Assembly (NCBI GenBank): GCA_951812505.1
Contig: CATOSI010000003.1
Coordinates: 62,001 to 126,000, forward strand
From: an uncultured Dehalococcoidia bacterium
GTDB taxonomy: Bacteria; Chloroflexota; Dehalococcoidia; Lucifugimonadales; UBA1123
DNA length: 64,000 bases
Direction: 5' to 3'
Shown here: positions 1-8,035 of the stretch, in pieces
How positions within the stretch are numbered: position 1 is the first letter of the stretch
Layout of the letters: every line of letters begins with the position of its first letter
Made by a program: the position numbers and the translations under genes
Notes under the pieces: generated by a model
Seen by the model: only the letters and a program-made list of their open reading frames with translations
What the model was told of the DNA's origin: nothing
Database searches by the model: none

Positions 1-56
1 AGGAATTCGACTCGCTCGCCGTTGATTGTAGTCTGTACATAAGTCTTAGCGGGCAA
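1..56 (-). CDS. (2Fe-2S)-binding subunit of a molybdenum hydroxylase, N-terminal start only (partial)
   Basis: Only about 18 codons lie inside the window. Read from a TTG start they give a peptide beginning MPAKTYVQTTINGERVEF, which matches the usual beginning of CoxS/XdhC-type small subunits (a short beta strand ending in 'NG..VEF' ahead of the plant-type 2Fe-2S domain). An AAGGAG ribosome site overlaps the last codons of the preceding FAD-subunit gene, seven bases before the TTG. The position directly after an FAD subunit is the standard order for this enzyme family. In the family this subunit passes electrons from the molybdopterin site to FAD. The call rests on a short stretch plus context. 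Confidence 0.65.
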   Translation of the reverse strand, partial: MPAKTYVQTTINGERVEF

Positions 57-57
57 T

Positions 58-927
58 CTAGTTCTCCTTAGCTCGTTCGATGGCGGTAAGCATCGCGCGT
101 CGCGTCAGCACTTCGCAGAGGTGCTTGCGGTACTCGATGGTGCCACGCATATCGGTAATTGGCTTTGCGGCGTCCCTGGCAATGCCGGAGGCAATGCGGA
201 CGGTTTCTTCGGTCGCGGGATTTCCGGCGACCGCGCTGCCCGCTTCCTCTACGAACAGAGGCGTGGGAGCGACCGACGCGAGCGTTACCCTTGCCGAGGC
301 TATGTTGCCATTGTCGAGGACGACCGATACTCCGGCGCCCGCCACGGCGATGTCCATTTCGTTTCTGGGAATGAACCGAATGTAGTTGGCTCCCGAGTTG
401 GCAGGGGGAGAGGGGAAGTGCAGGGAAACCAGTATCTCGCCCGGTTCCAGAACGGTCTGGCGGACGAAGGTGCAGAAGTCTTCGAGGGCGACCTCACGGT
501 TGCCGTTGGGTCCTGCGATGCGCGCCACGCCGCTGTATGCAATCATAGCGGGAACAGAGTCGGCGCTGGGCGCGGCGTTGCACAGGTTACCGCCGAATGA
601 TGCGCGTCCCTGTATCTGGGTTCCGCCGATGATGCTGGCGGCGTCCACGATGCCGGGGTACACTCTGCTCACGGTGGAGTTTCCATAAATCCGGTAGCAC
701 GGCACTGCCGCGCCGATAGTCAGTCCGTTGTCCGGGTCATAGGTAAGCTCGTTAAGTTCGGGTATGTTCTTCGAGTCCACCACCAGATCCAGGTCGAATG
801 CCCTCGCCCTAAGCTGGACGAGAAGGTCTGTACCTCCAGCCAGGGGCTTGGCCCTGTCACCTGCCTGACTCAGCAGGTCAACAGCTTCCCTTACAGAGTG
901 GGGGGCCTCATAATCAATCCACTTCAA
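58..927 (-). CDS. FAD-binding subunit of a xanthine dehydrogenase / CO dehydrogenase-type molybdenum hydroxylase
   Basis: A 289-residue protein of the CoxM/XdhB family, the medium subunit that carries FAD and passes electrons from the 2Fe-2S subunit to an acceptor. The FAD-binding signature AGGTDLL sits near residues 30-36, and the second flavin loop, IGGTQIQGRASFGGNLCN, near residues 100-117. Length and layout are normal for the family. Translation most likely starts at TTG: AGGAGG lies seven bases upstream. The next gene on the same strand begins two bases after its stop, so the two are one operon. The catalytic large subunit is presumably beyond the left edge. The substrate cannot be told from this subunit. 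Confidence 0.92.
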   Translation of the reverse strand: MKWIDYEAPHSVREAVDLLSQAGDRAKPLAGGTDLLVQLRARAFDLDLVVDSKNIPELNELTYDPDNGLTIGAAVPCYRIYGNSTVSRVYPGIVDAASIIGGTQIQGRASFGGNLCNAAPSADSVPAMIAYSGVARIAGPNGNREVALEDFCTFVRQTVLEPGEILVSLHFPSPPANSGANYIRFIPRNEMDIAVAGAGVSVVLDNGNIASARVTLASVAPTPLFVEEAGSAVAGNPATEETVRIASGIARDAAKPITDMRGTIEYRKHLCEVLTRRAMLTAIERAKEN

Positions 928-1097
928 TAGCCCACCTCCTTTCTTGCGTTATCACTAATGTGCTTTGTGTGGGTCAACTCTGTGGACGAAATTATTTGGG
1001 TGAGTTCGTGGATCAAGGTACAATGCCGCAACTCGATTCAGGAGCATACAGGGCATTGCAAGCCTCCCTCGCCGAACGAGGTCCGCAAACCTCGCAT

Positions 1098-1126
1098 AGT
1101 ATATCAGAGGGATATATCTGGAACAA
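1098..1126 (-). promoter_or_regulatory. sigma70-like promoter for the molybdenum hydroxylase operon
   Basis: On the minus strand TTGTTC is followed after 17 bases by TATACT. Transcription would begin about 160 bases before the TTG start of the FAD subunit. The rest of the 303-base gap between this operon and phoU holds no convincing gene or structured element. Confidence 0.5.
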
Positions 1127-1230
1127 CGGCTTGCTTCGGGAGCTGCGATGGACGCCACGCGCTGTAAGTAAGATCCACAAGACAAATAGAACCAGACGGG
1201 CAGAAGTCTCCGAAGGCGTATATTGTCGGC

Positions 1231-1896
1231 CTAGCTTGCGGGGACCTTCTTCTGGGACATGGTGCCGGTGACCAGGAAGATGACGCGCTCGGCGATGTTG
1301 GTGGTGCGGTCGGCGATGCGCTCAAGGTCGTGTGCGATCCAGAGTAGGTAGGTGGCGCGCCTGATGGCGCTATGGTCGGCCATCATGTACGTGAGCAGTT
1401 CGCGATAGACCTGCTCGTAGAGCGCGTCCACCTCATCATCGTCGTCCCATACCTGCCTGGCCGCGGTGACGTCGCGGTTTACGAAGGAATCAAGGCTTCG
1501 TCGGAGCATATCCATGGAGCGGTCGGCCATGCGCGGTATGTCAATGAGGGGTTTGAGAGGGGGCTCGTCGCCCATCGCGACGCTGATCTTGGCGATGCCT
1601 TCGGCATAGTCGCCTATGCGTTCCAGTTCGGTGGAGACGTGCAGTACGGTAATAAGGATTCTCAGGTCGCCGGCCAGAGGCTGCTGGGTGGCTATGAGGT
1701 CAAGGCATTCCTCTTCGATTTCGAAGCGCTTCCAATCTATGGCGTCGTCCTCTCTTATGACCTCTTCACACAGCGCCATATCGCGATTCTTGAGCCCATC
1801 CAGGGACTTGATGATAGCCTTTTCCACCATTCCGCCGAGTTGCAGGAGGTCGCCTTGAAGTTCTCTGAGGTCTCTATGGAAGTCTGTTCGCGGCAT
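1231..1896 (-). CDS. phoU: Phosphate signalling complex protein PhoU
   Basis: This 221-residue all-helical protein carries two PhoU repeats of about 90 residues each; family motifs include 'RIGDYAEGIAKI' in the first half and 'DLERIADRTTNIAERV' in the second. PhoU links the Pst transporter to the PhoR kinase and keeps the Pho regulon off when phosphate is plentiful. It is cytoplasmic and peripheral to the membrane. It is the last gene of the phosphate cluster here, placed after pstB as in most bacteria. The gap to pstB (about 200 bases) is filled by palindromic repeat units rather than by a gene. Length matches the family. Confidence 0.96.
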   Translation of the reverse strand: MPRTDFHRDLRELQGDLLQLGGMVEKAIIKSLDGLKNRDMALCEEVIREDDAIDWKRFEIEEECLDLIATQQPLAGDLRILITVLHVSTELERIGDYAEGIAKISVAMGDEPPLKPLIDIPRMADRSMDMLRRSLDSFVNRDVTAARQVWDDDDEVDALYEQVYRELLTYMMADHSAIRRATYLLWIAHDLERIADRTTNIAERVIFLVTGTMSQKKVPAS

Positions 1897-1913
1897 TGGA
1901 GTCCTCCGGTCAC

Positions 1914-2093
1914 CCTTACCCCAACCCTCTCCCTCAGGGAGAGAGAGCCTGTTGGTTGGTACTTACTTATGGTTGGCCACACATTTGCAAACCCCTGCGA
2001 GCCCTGAGGAAGAGGAGCCTGTACATTGGTATTCATACTTAGTTGTACACTTTCATCTACCCCTCTCAGCCCTTGAGGGAGAGGAGTAGATGA
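1914..2093. repeat. two tandem CTCTCCC-type palindromic repeat units
   Basis: The phoU-pstB gap holds two related units. Each has a CTCTCCCTCAGGGAGAG-like inverted repeat followed by a similar 'TTGGTA.T.CATACTTA' tail. The same family recurs near 4.8, 20.0, 32.9, 33.5-33.6 and 55.7 kb of this window. Confidence 0.7.
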
Positions 2094-2096
2094 ATT

Positions 2097-2870
2097 CTAG
2101 CTGAAGCGTCCGGTTATGTAGGCTTCTGTGCGCTCGTTTTCGGGGTTGGTGAATATCTTGTTGGTGTCGCCGTGCTCCACGAGGTATCCGGCGCGGTCCT
2201 CGCCCACCATGAGGAAGGCCGTTTCGTCAGAGACACGGGCGGCCTGCTGCATGTTGTGTGTAACGATGACTATCGTATAGTGTTCCTTGAGCTGGCGCAC
2301 CAGGTCCTCGATTGCCAGGGTGGCTATGGGGTCCAGGGCGGACGCAGGCTCGTCCATGAGGATTACTTCGGGTTCTACCGCTATGGCGCGGGCGATGCAC
2401 AGACGCTGTTGCTGACCACCGGACAAAGTAAGAGCGCTGTCGCGCAAGCGATCTTTCACCTCGTCCCAGATGGCGGCCTGCCTGAGCGAACGCTCCACCG
2501 CCTCCTCCATGTCGCCGCGATAGCCGTTTATCTTGAGGCCAAAGGCGACGTTGTCGTAGATGGACTTGGGGAAGGGGTTAGGACGCTGGAATACCATGCC
2601 TATGCGAGAGCGAATCTCGGTTGCGTCAACCCGGTCGTCGTACAGGTTGGATTCCTCGAAGAGAATCTCGCCATCTATGCGAGCTCCGGGGATCAAGTCG
2701 TTCATACGGTTGAAGCAGCGAAGCAAGGTGCTCTTGCCGCAGCCGGAGGGCCCGATGAGGGCAGTAACAGAGTAGCGATTGATCGCCATGTTTATATCTC
2801 TTAGGGCGCGAAACGTCTCGTAGTAGAGACTCAGGTTGTTGACCTGGAAAATTGGAGCCGAGTCGTTCAC
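2097..2870 (-). CDS. pstB: Phosphate ABC transporter ATP-binding protein PstB
   Basis: The 257-residue ATPase powers high-affinity phosphate import by the PstSCAB transporter on the inner face of the membrane. Walker [10 protein letters not shown] lies near residues 39-47, the ABC signature LSGGQQQR near residues 149-156, and Walker B VILMDEP just after. PstB proteins are about 250-260 residues, so it is full length. The start is GTG, with GGAGG about seven bases upstream. The gene follows pstA with almost no gap, so the two are co-transcribed and possibly translationally coupled. Expression probably depends on PhoB through the promoter ahead of pstS, at the head of the transporter genes. Confidence 0.97.
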   Translation of the reverse strand: MNDSAPIFQVNNLSLYYETFRALRDINMAINRYSVTALIGPSGCGKSTLLRCFNRMNDLIPGARIDGEILFEESNLYDDRVDATEIRSRIGMVFQRPNPFPKSIYDNVAFGLKINGYRGDMEEAVERSLRQAAIWDEVKDRLRDSALTLSGGQQQRLCIARAIAVEPEVILMDEPASALDPIATLAIEDLVRQLKEHYTIVIVTHNMQQAARVSDETAFLMVGEDRAGYLVEHGDTNKIFTNPENERTEAYITGRFS

Positions 2871-2871
2871 G

Positions 2872-3756
2872 CTACTCCTCCGACCTAACTTGGAACTTGT
2901 TTCTGAGTAGTACCGCCACGGCGTTCATGGAGAGCAGGATAATCAGCAGAACCATGATTCCCGCCGCGGCGAGGCTCCGGAAATCTTCCTGCGGTCGGGA
3001 AATCCAGTTGAATATCTGTATGGGCATCACGGTGAACTGATCGAGCGGCGATGCAGGCACGAAGGTCAGATAGACCAGTGCGCTAATCGCAATGACAGGG
3101 GCGGCTTCACCGATGGCCCTGGAGAGGGCGAGTATCGTTCCGGTGAGGATGCCGGGAATGGCAGAGGGAAGAACCGTTCCCTTGATGACCTGCCACTGGT
3201 CGGCGCCAAGTGCGAACGCTCCGAGCCTGTATTCGTTGGGGACTGCGCGTATGGCCTCGCGCGAGGCGAGTATCACGATTGGCAGGACAAGCAGGGAGAG
3301 CGTCATCGCACCGGCGAGTACCACTCTGCCCAGCGACATCAGCTGCACGAAGAGCGCCCATCCGAGCAGTCCGTACACGATGGAAGGCACACCGGCGAGG
3401 TTGGAAATGTTTATCTCTATGAGCCCAGTGAACCAATTGCGAGGAGCGTATTCTTCGAGATATATGGCAGCTCCGACTCCGATAGGCACTGTGAACACGG
3501 CGGTCAGACTAATCGCCCAGATGGTGCCCATCATCGCGGACTTGATTCCCGCCTGTTCGGGGTGCCGAGACGGATAGCTGGTGATGAAGTTCCAGTCGAG
3601 CCAGGACCAACCGGTTGTGATGATCTCGGTGAGCAGCACGAGCAGGCCGATGATGCCGACCATAACCGCGCTCAGGAACACGAAGTAAAAGATCGCGCCT
3701 ATCGTCTTGCGCCGCGCAAGCGCGGGGTTGAAGTTGGCGTTTGTTTGAGCAGCCAT
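2872..3756 (-). CDS. pstA: Phosphate ABC transporter permease PstA
   Basis: A 294-residue inner-membrane permease with six predicted transmembrane segments. The EAA loop that contacts PstB is visible as '[20 protein letters not shown]' around residues 205-225. With PstC it forms the phosphate channel. The ATG start overlaps the TAA stop of pstC, which indicates translational coupling. Length and topology are normal for PstA. The N-terminus has a short basic stretch (ARRKT) before the first membrane helix, consistent with a cytoplasmic N-terminus. Confidence 0.96.
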   Translation of the reverse strand: MAAQTNANFNPALARRKTIGAIFYFVFLSAVMVGIIGLLVLLTEIITTGWSWLDWNFITSYPSRHPEQAGIKSAMMGTIWAISLTAVFTVPIGVGAAIYLEEYAPRNWFTGLIEINISNLAGVPSIVYGLLGWALFVQLMSLGRVVLAGAMTLSLLVLPIVILASREAIRAVPNEYRLGAFALGADQWQVIKGTVLPSAIPGILTGTILALSRAIGEAAPVIAISALVYLTFVPASPLDQFTVMPIQIFNWISRPQEDFRSLAAAGIMVLLIILLSMNAVAVLLRNKFQVRSEE

Positions 3757-4727
3757 TAGTAAACCTGTCTCCAGCGACGGACTACCCAGTAGCCCAGCAC
3801 ATTGAGTCCGAGCGTCATGACGAACAGCACGATTCCGACCGCAAATATGGTGTTGTATTCGAGCGAGCCGTGTGGAGCTTCACCCAGGCTGAGTTGGACA
3901 ATGTAGGCGGACATGGCCTGAATGCTATCCAGAGGATTGATCGTCATACGCGGGGTAGCGCCCGCGGCGATGGTTACGAGCATCGTTTCGCCCACCGCGC
4001 GGGATATGGCGAGTATGAAAGAGGCCACTATGCCGGAGAGCGCGGCGGGGACGACGACCTTTATGGTGGTCTCCAGCCTGGTGGCTCCGAGCGCGTAGGA
4101 AGCGTTCCTCAGTGATCTCGGTACGCTGATCATAGCGTCCTCGCTGAGAGAAGAGACCATCGGAATTATCATCACTCCCATGACGACGCCGGCGCTGAGC
4201 GCGTTGAAGACGATCATATCGGGGAAGATTCTCTGAAGCTGAGGAGTTACGAAAGTTAGGGCGAAGTACCCGTAAACGACGGTTGGGACACCGGCCAGAA
4301 TCTCAAGGACGGGCTTGACAACCCGGCGGAGCTTGTCCGGGGCGTATTCCGAGAGGAATATGGCGGTCATGAGTCCTATCGGAAGGGCGACGATAGCGGC
4401 GAGCGCGGCGACCAGAAGAGTGCCATTGACCAGGGGCAAGACGCCGTAGGATCTAGGCTTGAGGATTGGAGTCCATCGAGTGCCGGTAAGGAAGTCCCAA
4501 ATGGGGACTGACTGGAAAAAGCCGACAGCCTGGCTGACCAGGCTGAAGACGATAGCAATAGTCGTGAATATGGAGACGATAGCACAGGCGAAGAATACCC
4601 ACCGGACGATGCGGCTTTCAATATTGCCGCCACGCCCCCGGCGGAATCTGCTCTCCGCAACCCTGATATCATCAGACGGGGGCGCCGATTCTACTGATTC
4701 TACTGCGCCAGACACTGCGTTCTCCAA
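3756..4727 (-). CDS. pstC: Phosphate ABC transporter permease PstC
   Basis: This 323-residue permease pairs with PstA. After a polar 45-residue N-terminal extension come about six hydrophobic segments. The EAA-type loop, [18 protein letters not shown], lies around residues 220-240. The start is TTG, with GGAGG about eight bases upstream. Its stop overlaps the pstA start. The gene lies about 160 bases after pstS in the direction of transcription, so pstS-C-A-B form one transport unit, though a palindromic repeat in that gap could lower downstream expression. Confidence 0.95.
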   Translation of the reverse strand: MENAVSGAVESVESAPPSDDIRVAESRFRRGRGGNIESRIVRWVFFACAIVSIFTTIAIVFSLVSQAVGFFQSVPIWDFLTGTRWTPILKPRSYGVLPLVNGTLLVAALAAIVALPIGLMTAIFLSEYAPDKLRRVVKPVLEILAGVPTVVYGYFALTFVTPQLQRIFPDMIVFNALSAGVVMGVMIIPMVSSLSEDAMISVPRSLRNASYALGATRLETTIKVVVPAALSGIVASFILAISRAVGETMLVTIAAGATPRMTINPLDSIQAMSAYIVQLSLGEAPHGSLEYNTIFAVGIVLFVMTLGLNVLGYWVVRRWRQVY

Positions 4728-4792
4728 AAAGTACCCCTCCTGAAATATTTATGGGCGGGCGGCGCAGGCATTCAGCCTAATCACCGCCTTCA

Positions 4793-4824
4793 TAACCTTC
4801 CCTCATCAAGAGGGAAGGGACTCT
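4793..4824. repeat. CTTCCCTC-type palindromic repeat in the pstS-pstC gap
   Basis: CCTTCCCTCATCAAGAGGGAAGG forms an inverted repeat of the same general type as the other CTCTCCC units in the window. It lies in transcribed spacer between pstS and pstC. It could act as an mRNA-stabilising or attenuating hairpin, which would fit the usual excess of PstS over the membrane subunits; that role is inferred. Confidence 0.5.
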
Positions 4825-4886
4825 TTTATACCCTTGTGAATTCCGGCAGGGGCAGGATCCTTACGAAGCAATTTTACTTTATACGA

Positions 4887-6977
4887 CTACTGACTTACCA
4901 ATTCCAAGTTGTCCTGATATTCCTGTGCGCTCAGGGGCACATATCCGACCTCGGCAGTAAGCTCCGCGCCATGTTCCATGTAGAATCTGACGAATTCACG
5001 GACTTCGGGGCGTTCCAGGCTGGTCTTGCTGACGTAGATGAACAGCGGCCGGGACAGGGGAGAGTAAGCGCCGTCAGCTATCGTTTCCACACTTGGAAGC
5101 ACACAGCCCTCGCCGGAGTCCACAGCCACCAACTTCAGCTTGTCCTCGTTCTCCGCGTAGTACGCGTATCCGAAGTAGCCCAGCGCGTTGCGGTCGCCCC
5201 CTATGCCCTGCACCAGCACGTTGTCGTCCTCGGACGCGGTGTAGTCGGCACGGGAGAGGCCCGCCTCTCCGTTGACCTCTTCGGTGAAGTAGTCGAACGT
5301 GCCGGAGTCGGTCCCGGGGCCGTACAGGTTCATCCTCTTGTCCGGCCATACCGGGTTGAGGTCATTCCACTTCTGGACCGCGCTTTCCGGCTTCCAGATT
5401 TCGTGCAGTTGCTCGACCGTCAGGCATTCCACGAAGTCGTTCTCGGGACTGACCAGGACGGACAGGCCATCCACTCCTACGAGGAACTCAAGGTACTCTA
5501 TGCCGTTTTCCCTGGCTATTGCGGCTTCGCTCGCCTTTATAGGGCGGGAAGCATCCGATATGTCGGTCTCGCCAACGGTAAAGCGCTTGAAGCCTCCGCC
5601 GCTGCCCGACACTCCGACATTTACACGGACTTTGGGCGCTACTTTGTTGAATTCCTCGGCTACTGCTTCGGTTATCGGGAATACCGTGCTCGATCCGTCT
5701 ATCTCTATCGTGCCGCTGAGGGCAGTCTTCTGTCCTTCAACCGCAATTTTCAAGTTGTCCCGATATTCCTGTGCGCTCAGGGGCACATATCCGACCTCGG
5801 CAGTAAGCTCCGCGCCATGTTCCATGTAGAATCTGACGAATTCACGGACTTCGGGGCGTTCCAGGCTGGTCTTGCTGACGTAGATGAACAGCGGCCGGGA
5901 CAGGGGAGAGTAAGCGCCGTCAGCTATCGTTTCCACACTTGGAAGCACACAGCCCTCGCCGGAGTCCACAGCCACCAACTTCAGCTTGTCCTCGTTCTCC
6001 GCGTAGTACGCGTATCCGAAGTAGCCCAGCGCGTTGCGGTCGCCCCCTATGCCCTGCACCAGCACGTTGTCGTCCTCGGACGCGGTGTAGTCGGCACGGG
6101 AGAGGCCCGCCTCTCCGTTGACCTCTTCGGTGAAGTAGTCGAACGTGCCGGAGTCGGTCCCGGGGCCGTACAGGTTCATCCTCTTGTCCGGCCATACCGG
6201 GTTGAGGTCATTCCACTTCTGGACCGCGCTTTCCGGCTTCCAGATTTCGTGCAGTTGCTCGACCGTCAGGCATTCCACGAAGTCGTTCTCGGGACTGACC
6301 AGGACGGACAGGCCATCCACTCCTACGAGGAACTCAAGGTACTCTATGCCGTTTTCCTTGGCTATTGCGGCTTCGCTCGCCTTTATAGGGCGGGAAGCAT
6401 CCGATATGTCGGTCTCGCCAACGGTAAAGCGCTTGAAGCCTCCGCCGCTGCCCGACACTCCGACGTTTACACGGACTTTGGGCGCTACTTTGTTGAATTC
6501 CTCGGCCACTGCTTCGGTTATCGGGAATACCGTGCTCGATCCGTCTATCTCTATCGTGCCGCTGAGGGCAGTTTTCTGTCCCTCAACCGCAATGGCGGCA
6601 GGCTGGGCTGCCTGCGCCTGCTGGACAGCTTGCCGGGCTGCCTGCGCCGCAATCGCCGCGACATCCGGCGTCGGCGCGGCTGGAGCCGCTGGCTGGGCAG
6701 GCTGGGCTGCCAGTGCCTGCTGGACAGCTTGCTGGGCTGCCTGCGCCGCAATCGCCGCGACGTCCGGGGTTGGCGCGGCCGGAGCCGCTGGCTGGGCTGC
6801 CTGCGCCTGCTGAACGGCTTGCTGGGCTGCCTGCGCCGCAATCGCCGCGACGTCCGGGGTCGGCGCGGCCGGAGCCGCTGGCGTTTCACTTGCACACGCC
6901 ATCAATGCCACCACGACCATTCCGAGGACGAGCAATCTCGAATAGCCTGTCAGTCTGGATTGAATGTACTTATTCAT
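4887..6977 (-). CDS. pstS: Phosphate-binding lipoprotein PstS with two tandem, nearly identical binding domains
   Basis: A 696-residue lipoprotein, about twice the usual PstS length. A signal peptide ends in a lipobox with Cys28 (ALMAC). Three copies of an Ala/Pro/Gln linker (PAAPAAPTPDVAAIAAQ plus AAQQAVQQ) span residues about 32-127. Two PstS domains of about 282 residues follow. Each contains the phosphate-loop motifs IDGSSTVFPI, SGSGGGFKRF and GTDSGTFDYFTEE. The domains differ at only a handful of residues, for example Lys/Arg in 'AIA(K/R)ENGIE' and the C-terminal tail. In the family PstS captures phosphate outside the membrane and delivers it to PstCA. The start has the ribosome site TTGGAGGTAAG just before ATG. 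The duplication is in frame and recent. Confidence 0.95.
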   Translation of the reverse strand: MNKYIQSRLTGYSRLLVLGMVVVALMACASETPAAPAAPTPDVAAIAAQAAQQAVQQAQAAQPAAPAAPTPDVAAIAAQAAQQAVQQALAAQPAQPAAPAAPTPDVAAIAAQAARQAVQQAQAAQPAAIAVEGQKTALSGTIEIDGSSTVFPITEAVAEEFNKVAPKVRVNVGVSGSGGGFKRFTVGETDISDASRPIKASEAAIAKENGIEYLEFLVGVDGLSVLVSPENDFVECLTVEQLHEIWKPESAVQKWNDLNPVWPDKRMNLYGPGTDSGTFDYFTEEVNGEAGLSRADYTASEDDNVLVQGIGGDRNALGYFGYAYYAENEDKLKLVAVDSGEGCVLPSVETIADGAYSPLSRPLFIYVSKTSLERPEVREFVRFYMEHGAELTAEVGYVPLSAQEYRDNLKIAVEGQKTALSGTIEIDGSSTVFPITEAVAEEFNKVAPKVRVNVGVSGSGGGFKRFTVGETDISDASRPIKASEAAIARENGIEYLEFLVGVDGLSVLVSPENDFVECLTVEQLHEIWKPESAVQKWNDLNPVWPDKRMNLYGPGTDSGTFDYFTEEVNGEAGLSRADYTASEDDNVLVQGIGGDRNALGYFGYAYYAENEDKLKLVAVDSGEGCVLPSVETIADGAYSPLSRPLFIYVSKTSLERPEVREFVRFYMEHGAELTAEVGYVPLSAQEYQDNLELVSQ
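4905..6593. repeat. 846-bp tandem direct repeat inside pstS
   Basis: Bases 4905-5747 and 5751-6593 are direct copies with an offset of exactly 846 bp (282 codons). By eye they differ at roughly ten positions, and most changes are synonymous. The repeat unit is one complete phosphate-binding domain, so the duplication keeps the reading frame. Confidence 0.93.
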
Positions 6978-7034
6978 CTTACCTCCAAGATCGCGAATGT
7001 TATTTCTCTCAACATGAAGAGGTTACTCCCCTCC

Positions 7035-7078
7035 GGTTAATGTCCGTTAAAGACGTGTTTAACGGTTGGTTAACGGGT
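7035..7078 (-). promoter_or_regulatory. Pho-box-like array of four 11-bp direct repeats upstream of pstS
   Basis: Read on the plus strand, four units follow one another every 11 bases: GGTTAATGTCC, GTTAAAGACGT, GTTTAACGGTT and GGTTAACGGGT. The array ends 58 bases before the pstS start. PhoB/PhoP-type regulators bind 11-bp direct repeats (for example the GTTCACC units of Streptomyces PhoP), and a phoB-phoR pair is encoded three genes away. The consensus here, GGTTAAcG, is specific to this sequence. The 266-base pstS-uppP gap otherwise holds the inverted-repeat element listed next. Confidence 0.6.
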
Positions 7079-7125
7079 CTGGAGATTTTGATGAACGGAG
7101 TGGGCAGATTCCTGCGGTTATGGAC

Positions 7126-7247
7126 CTAGTACCAGTTCAATATGTTTCTGGCATACAGCAACCAGCCCACACCCCTGGGTTCCCGCCTTCGCGGGAACGA
7201 CGGTTGACTGACCAGAGTGTGGCATATTCATATGGATGTGGTACTAG
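7126..7247. repeat. 122-bp element with imperfect terminal inverted repeats (MITE-like)
   Basis: The ends CTAGTACCAGTTCAATATG and, inverted, CTAGTACCACATCCATATG agree at 15 of 19 positions. The interior contains a TTCCCGC-cttc-GCGGGAA palindrome (7180-7197). The right end supplies the TAG stop codon of uppP. A similar end sequence, CTAGTACCACGACC, stands alone at 10217, and a related element may lie at 32811-32932. Confidence 0.4.
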
Positions 7248-8035
7248 TTCATCACTGTCAATGCAGCGCCCGCCACTATCGCCGCTCCCATCAAGAGGAC
7301 GAACCAGCCGAAGTTAAGTCGCTGGGCGACAGCCATCAAAGCCCTAATGGTCGCAAAGCCCGTGACCGCGGACACCGCGAGGGCAACAGCCGCCTGTGGG
7401 GAGGCGTAGTAGCCGGCGCTTATCGCGGCGTACAGGCCCGCGCCAAGACTTGCCGGAACGCTCAGGAGGAAGCTGAGGGTGAGAGCCTCGCGCCGGTCCA
7501 CACCTCGCCACAGCAGGACGCCGACGGTGAGGCCCGATCTGCTGAGACCGGGCAGCGCGGCGAGTCCCTGGGCGATGCCGGTCAGGACGGCATCGGGCCA
7601 ACTCACGTCGTCGCGTGTGCGGGTCCCGGAGGACCTACTCCTGAGCAGGAGGGCGCCGGTCACCAGCATCAGGACTCCCACGACGACCATCGCCGCGGCT
7701 CCGACGCGTTCGGAGAATTCGAAGAGGCTTGTCAATAGCAGGAAGCCAATCGGGGCGCTGGAAATAGTGGCGACCACGAGGTATGCGGTGATTGGGGACG
7801 GCGCGGTGGGCCGGCTGACGACGTCGCGCAGTACATCCCACACGTCGGTGCGGAAGGCCGCGAGCGCGGAGAGCGCGGTGCCGATGTGCAGCCACAGGGA
7901 AAAGTTCACGGCTTCAGGCAGGGATTCTCCGAACGCGAGCGACTGGACGGCGGTCAACACTCCCTCGGAACTGACGGGCAGCCACTCAGCCAAGCCCTGG
8001 ATCAGACCCAGCAGGGCGGCCTCGGCAAAGGTCAC
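7244..8035 (-). CDS. uppP: Undecaprenyl-diphosphatase (UppP/BacA family)
   Basis: A 263-residue polytopic membrane enzyme that removes phosphate from undecaprenyl diphosphate to recycle the lipid carrier for cell-wall polymers. Family motif one appears as EWLPVSSEGVL (residues 17-27) and motif two as PGLSRSGLTVG (residues about 152-162), with the conserved Glu, Ser and Arg. Family length is about 260-280, so it is complete. The GTG start overlaps the TGA of phoR (GTGA), so the two are translationally coupled. Membership in the phosphate cluster is unusual; the enzyme releases inorganic phosphate, which may be why it sits here. Being coupled to phoR rather than to pstS, it may follow the regulator genes. 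Confidence 0.93.
   Translation of the reverse strand: MTFAEAALLGLIQGLAEWLPVSSEGVLTAVQSLAFGESLPEAVNFSLWLHIGTALSALAAFRTDVWDVLRDVVSRPTAPSPITAYLVVATISSAPIGFLLLTSLFEFSERVGAAAMVVVGVLMLVTGALLLRSRSSGTRTRDDVSWPDAVLTGIAQGLAALPGLSRSGLTVGVLLWRGVDRREALTLSFLLSVPASLGAGLYAAISAGYYASPQAAVALAVSAVTGFATIRALMAVAQRLNFGWFVLLMGAAIVAGAALTVMN

Noticed and set aside
955..1185. 76-codon frame in the gap between the molybdenum hydroxylase genes and phoU
   Set aside because: No ribosome site or codon signal, and it overlaps a good promoter on the same strand.
6551..6895. Repetitive basic peptide frame within the pstS linker region
   Set aside because: Out-of-frame reading of the DNA that encodes the Ala/Pro/Gln linker repeats.
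4836..7040. A 734-codon open frame on the plus strand across pstS
   Set aside because: It is the antisense shadow of the repeated pstS gene; GC-rich codon bias keeps the opposite frame open and the product shows no family features.
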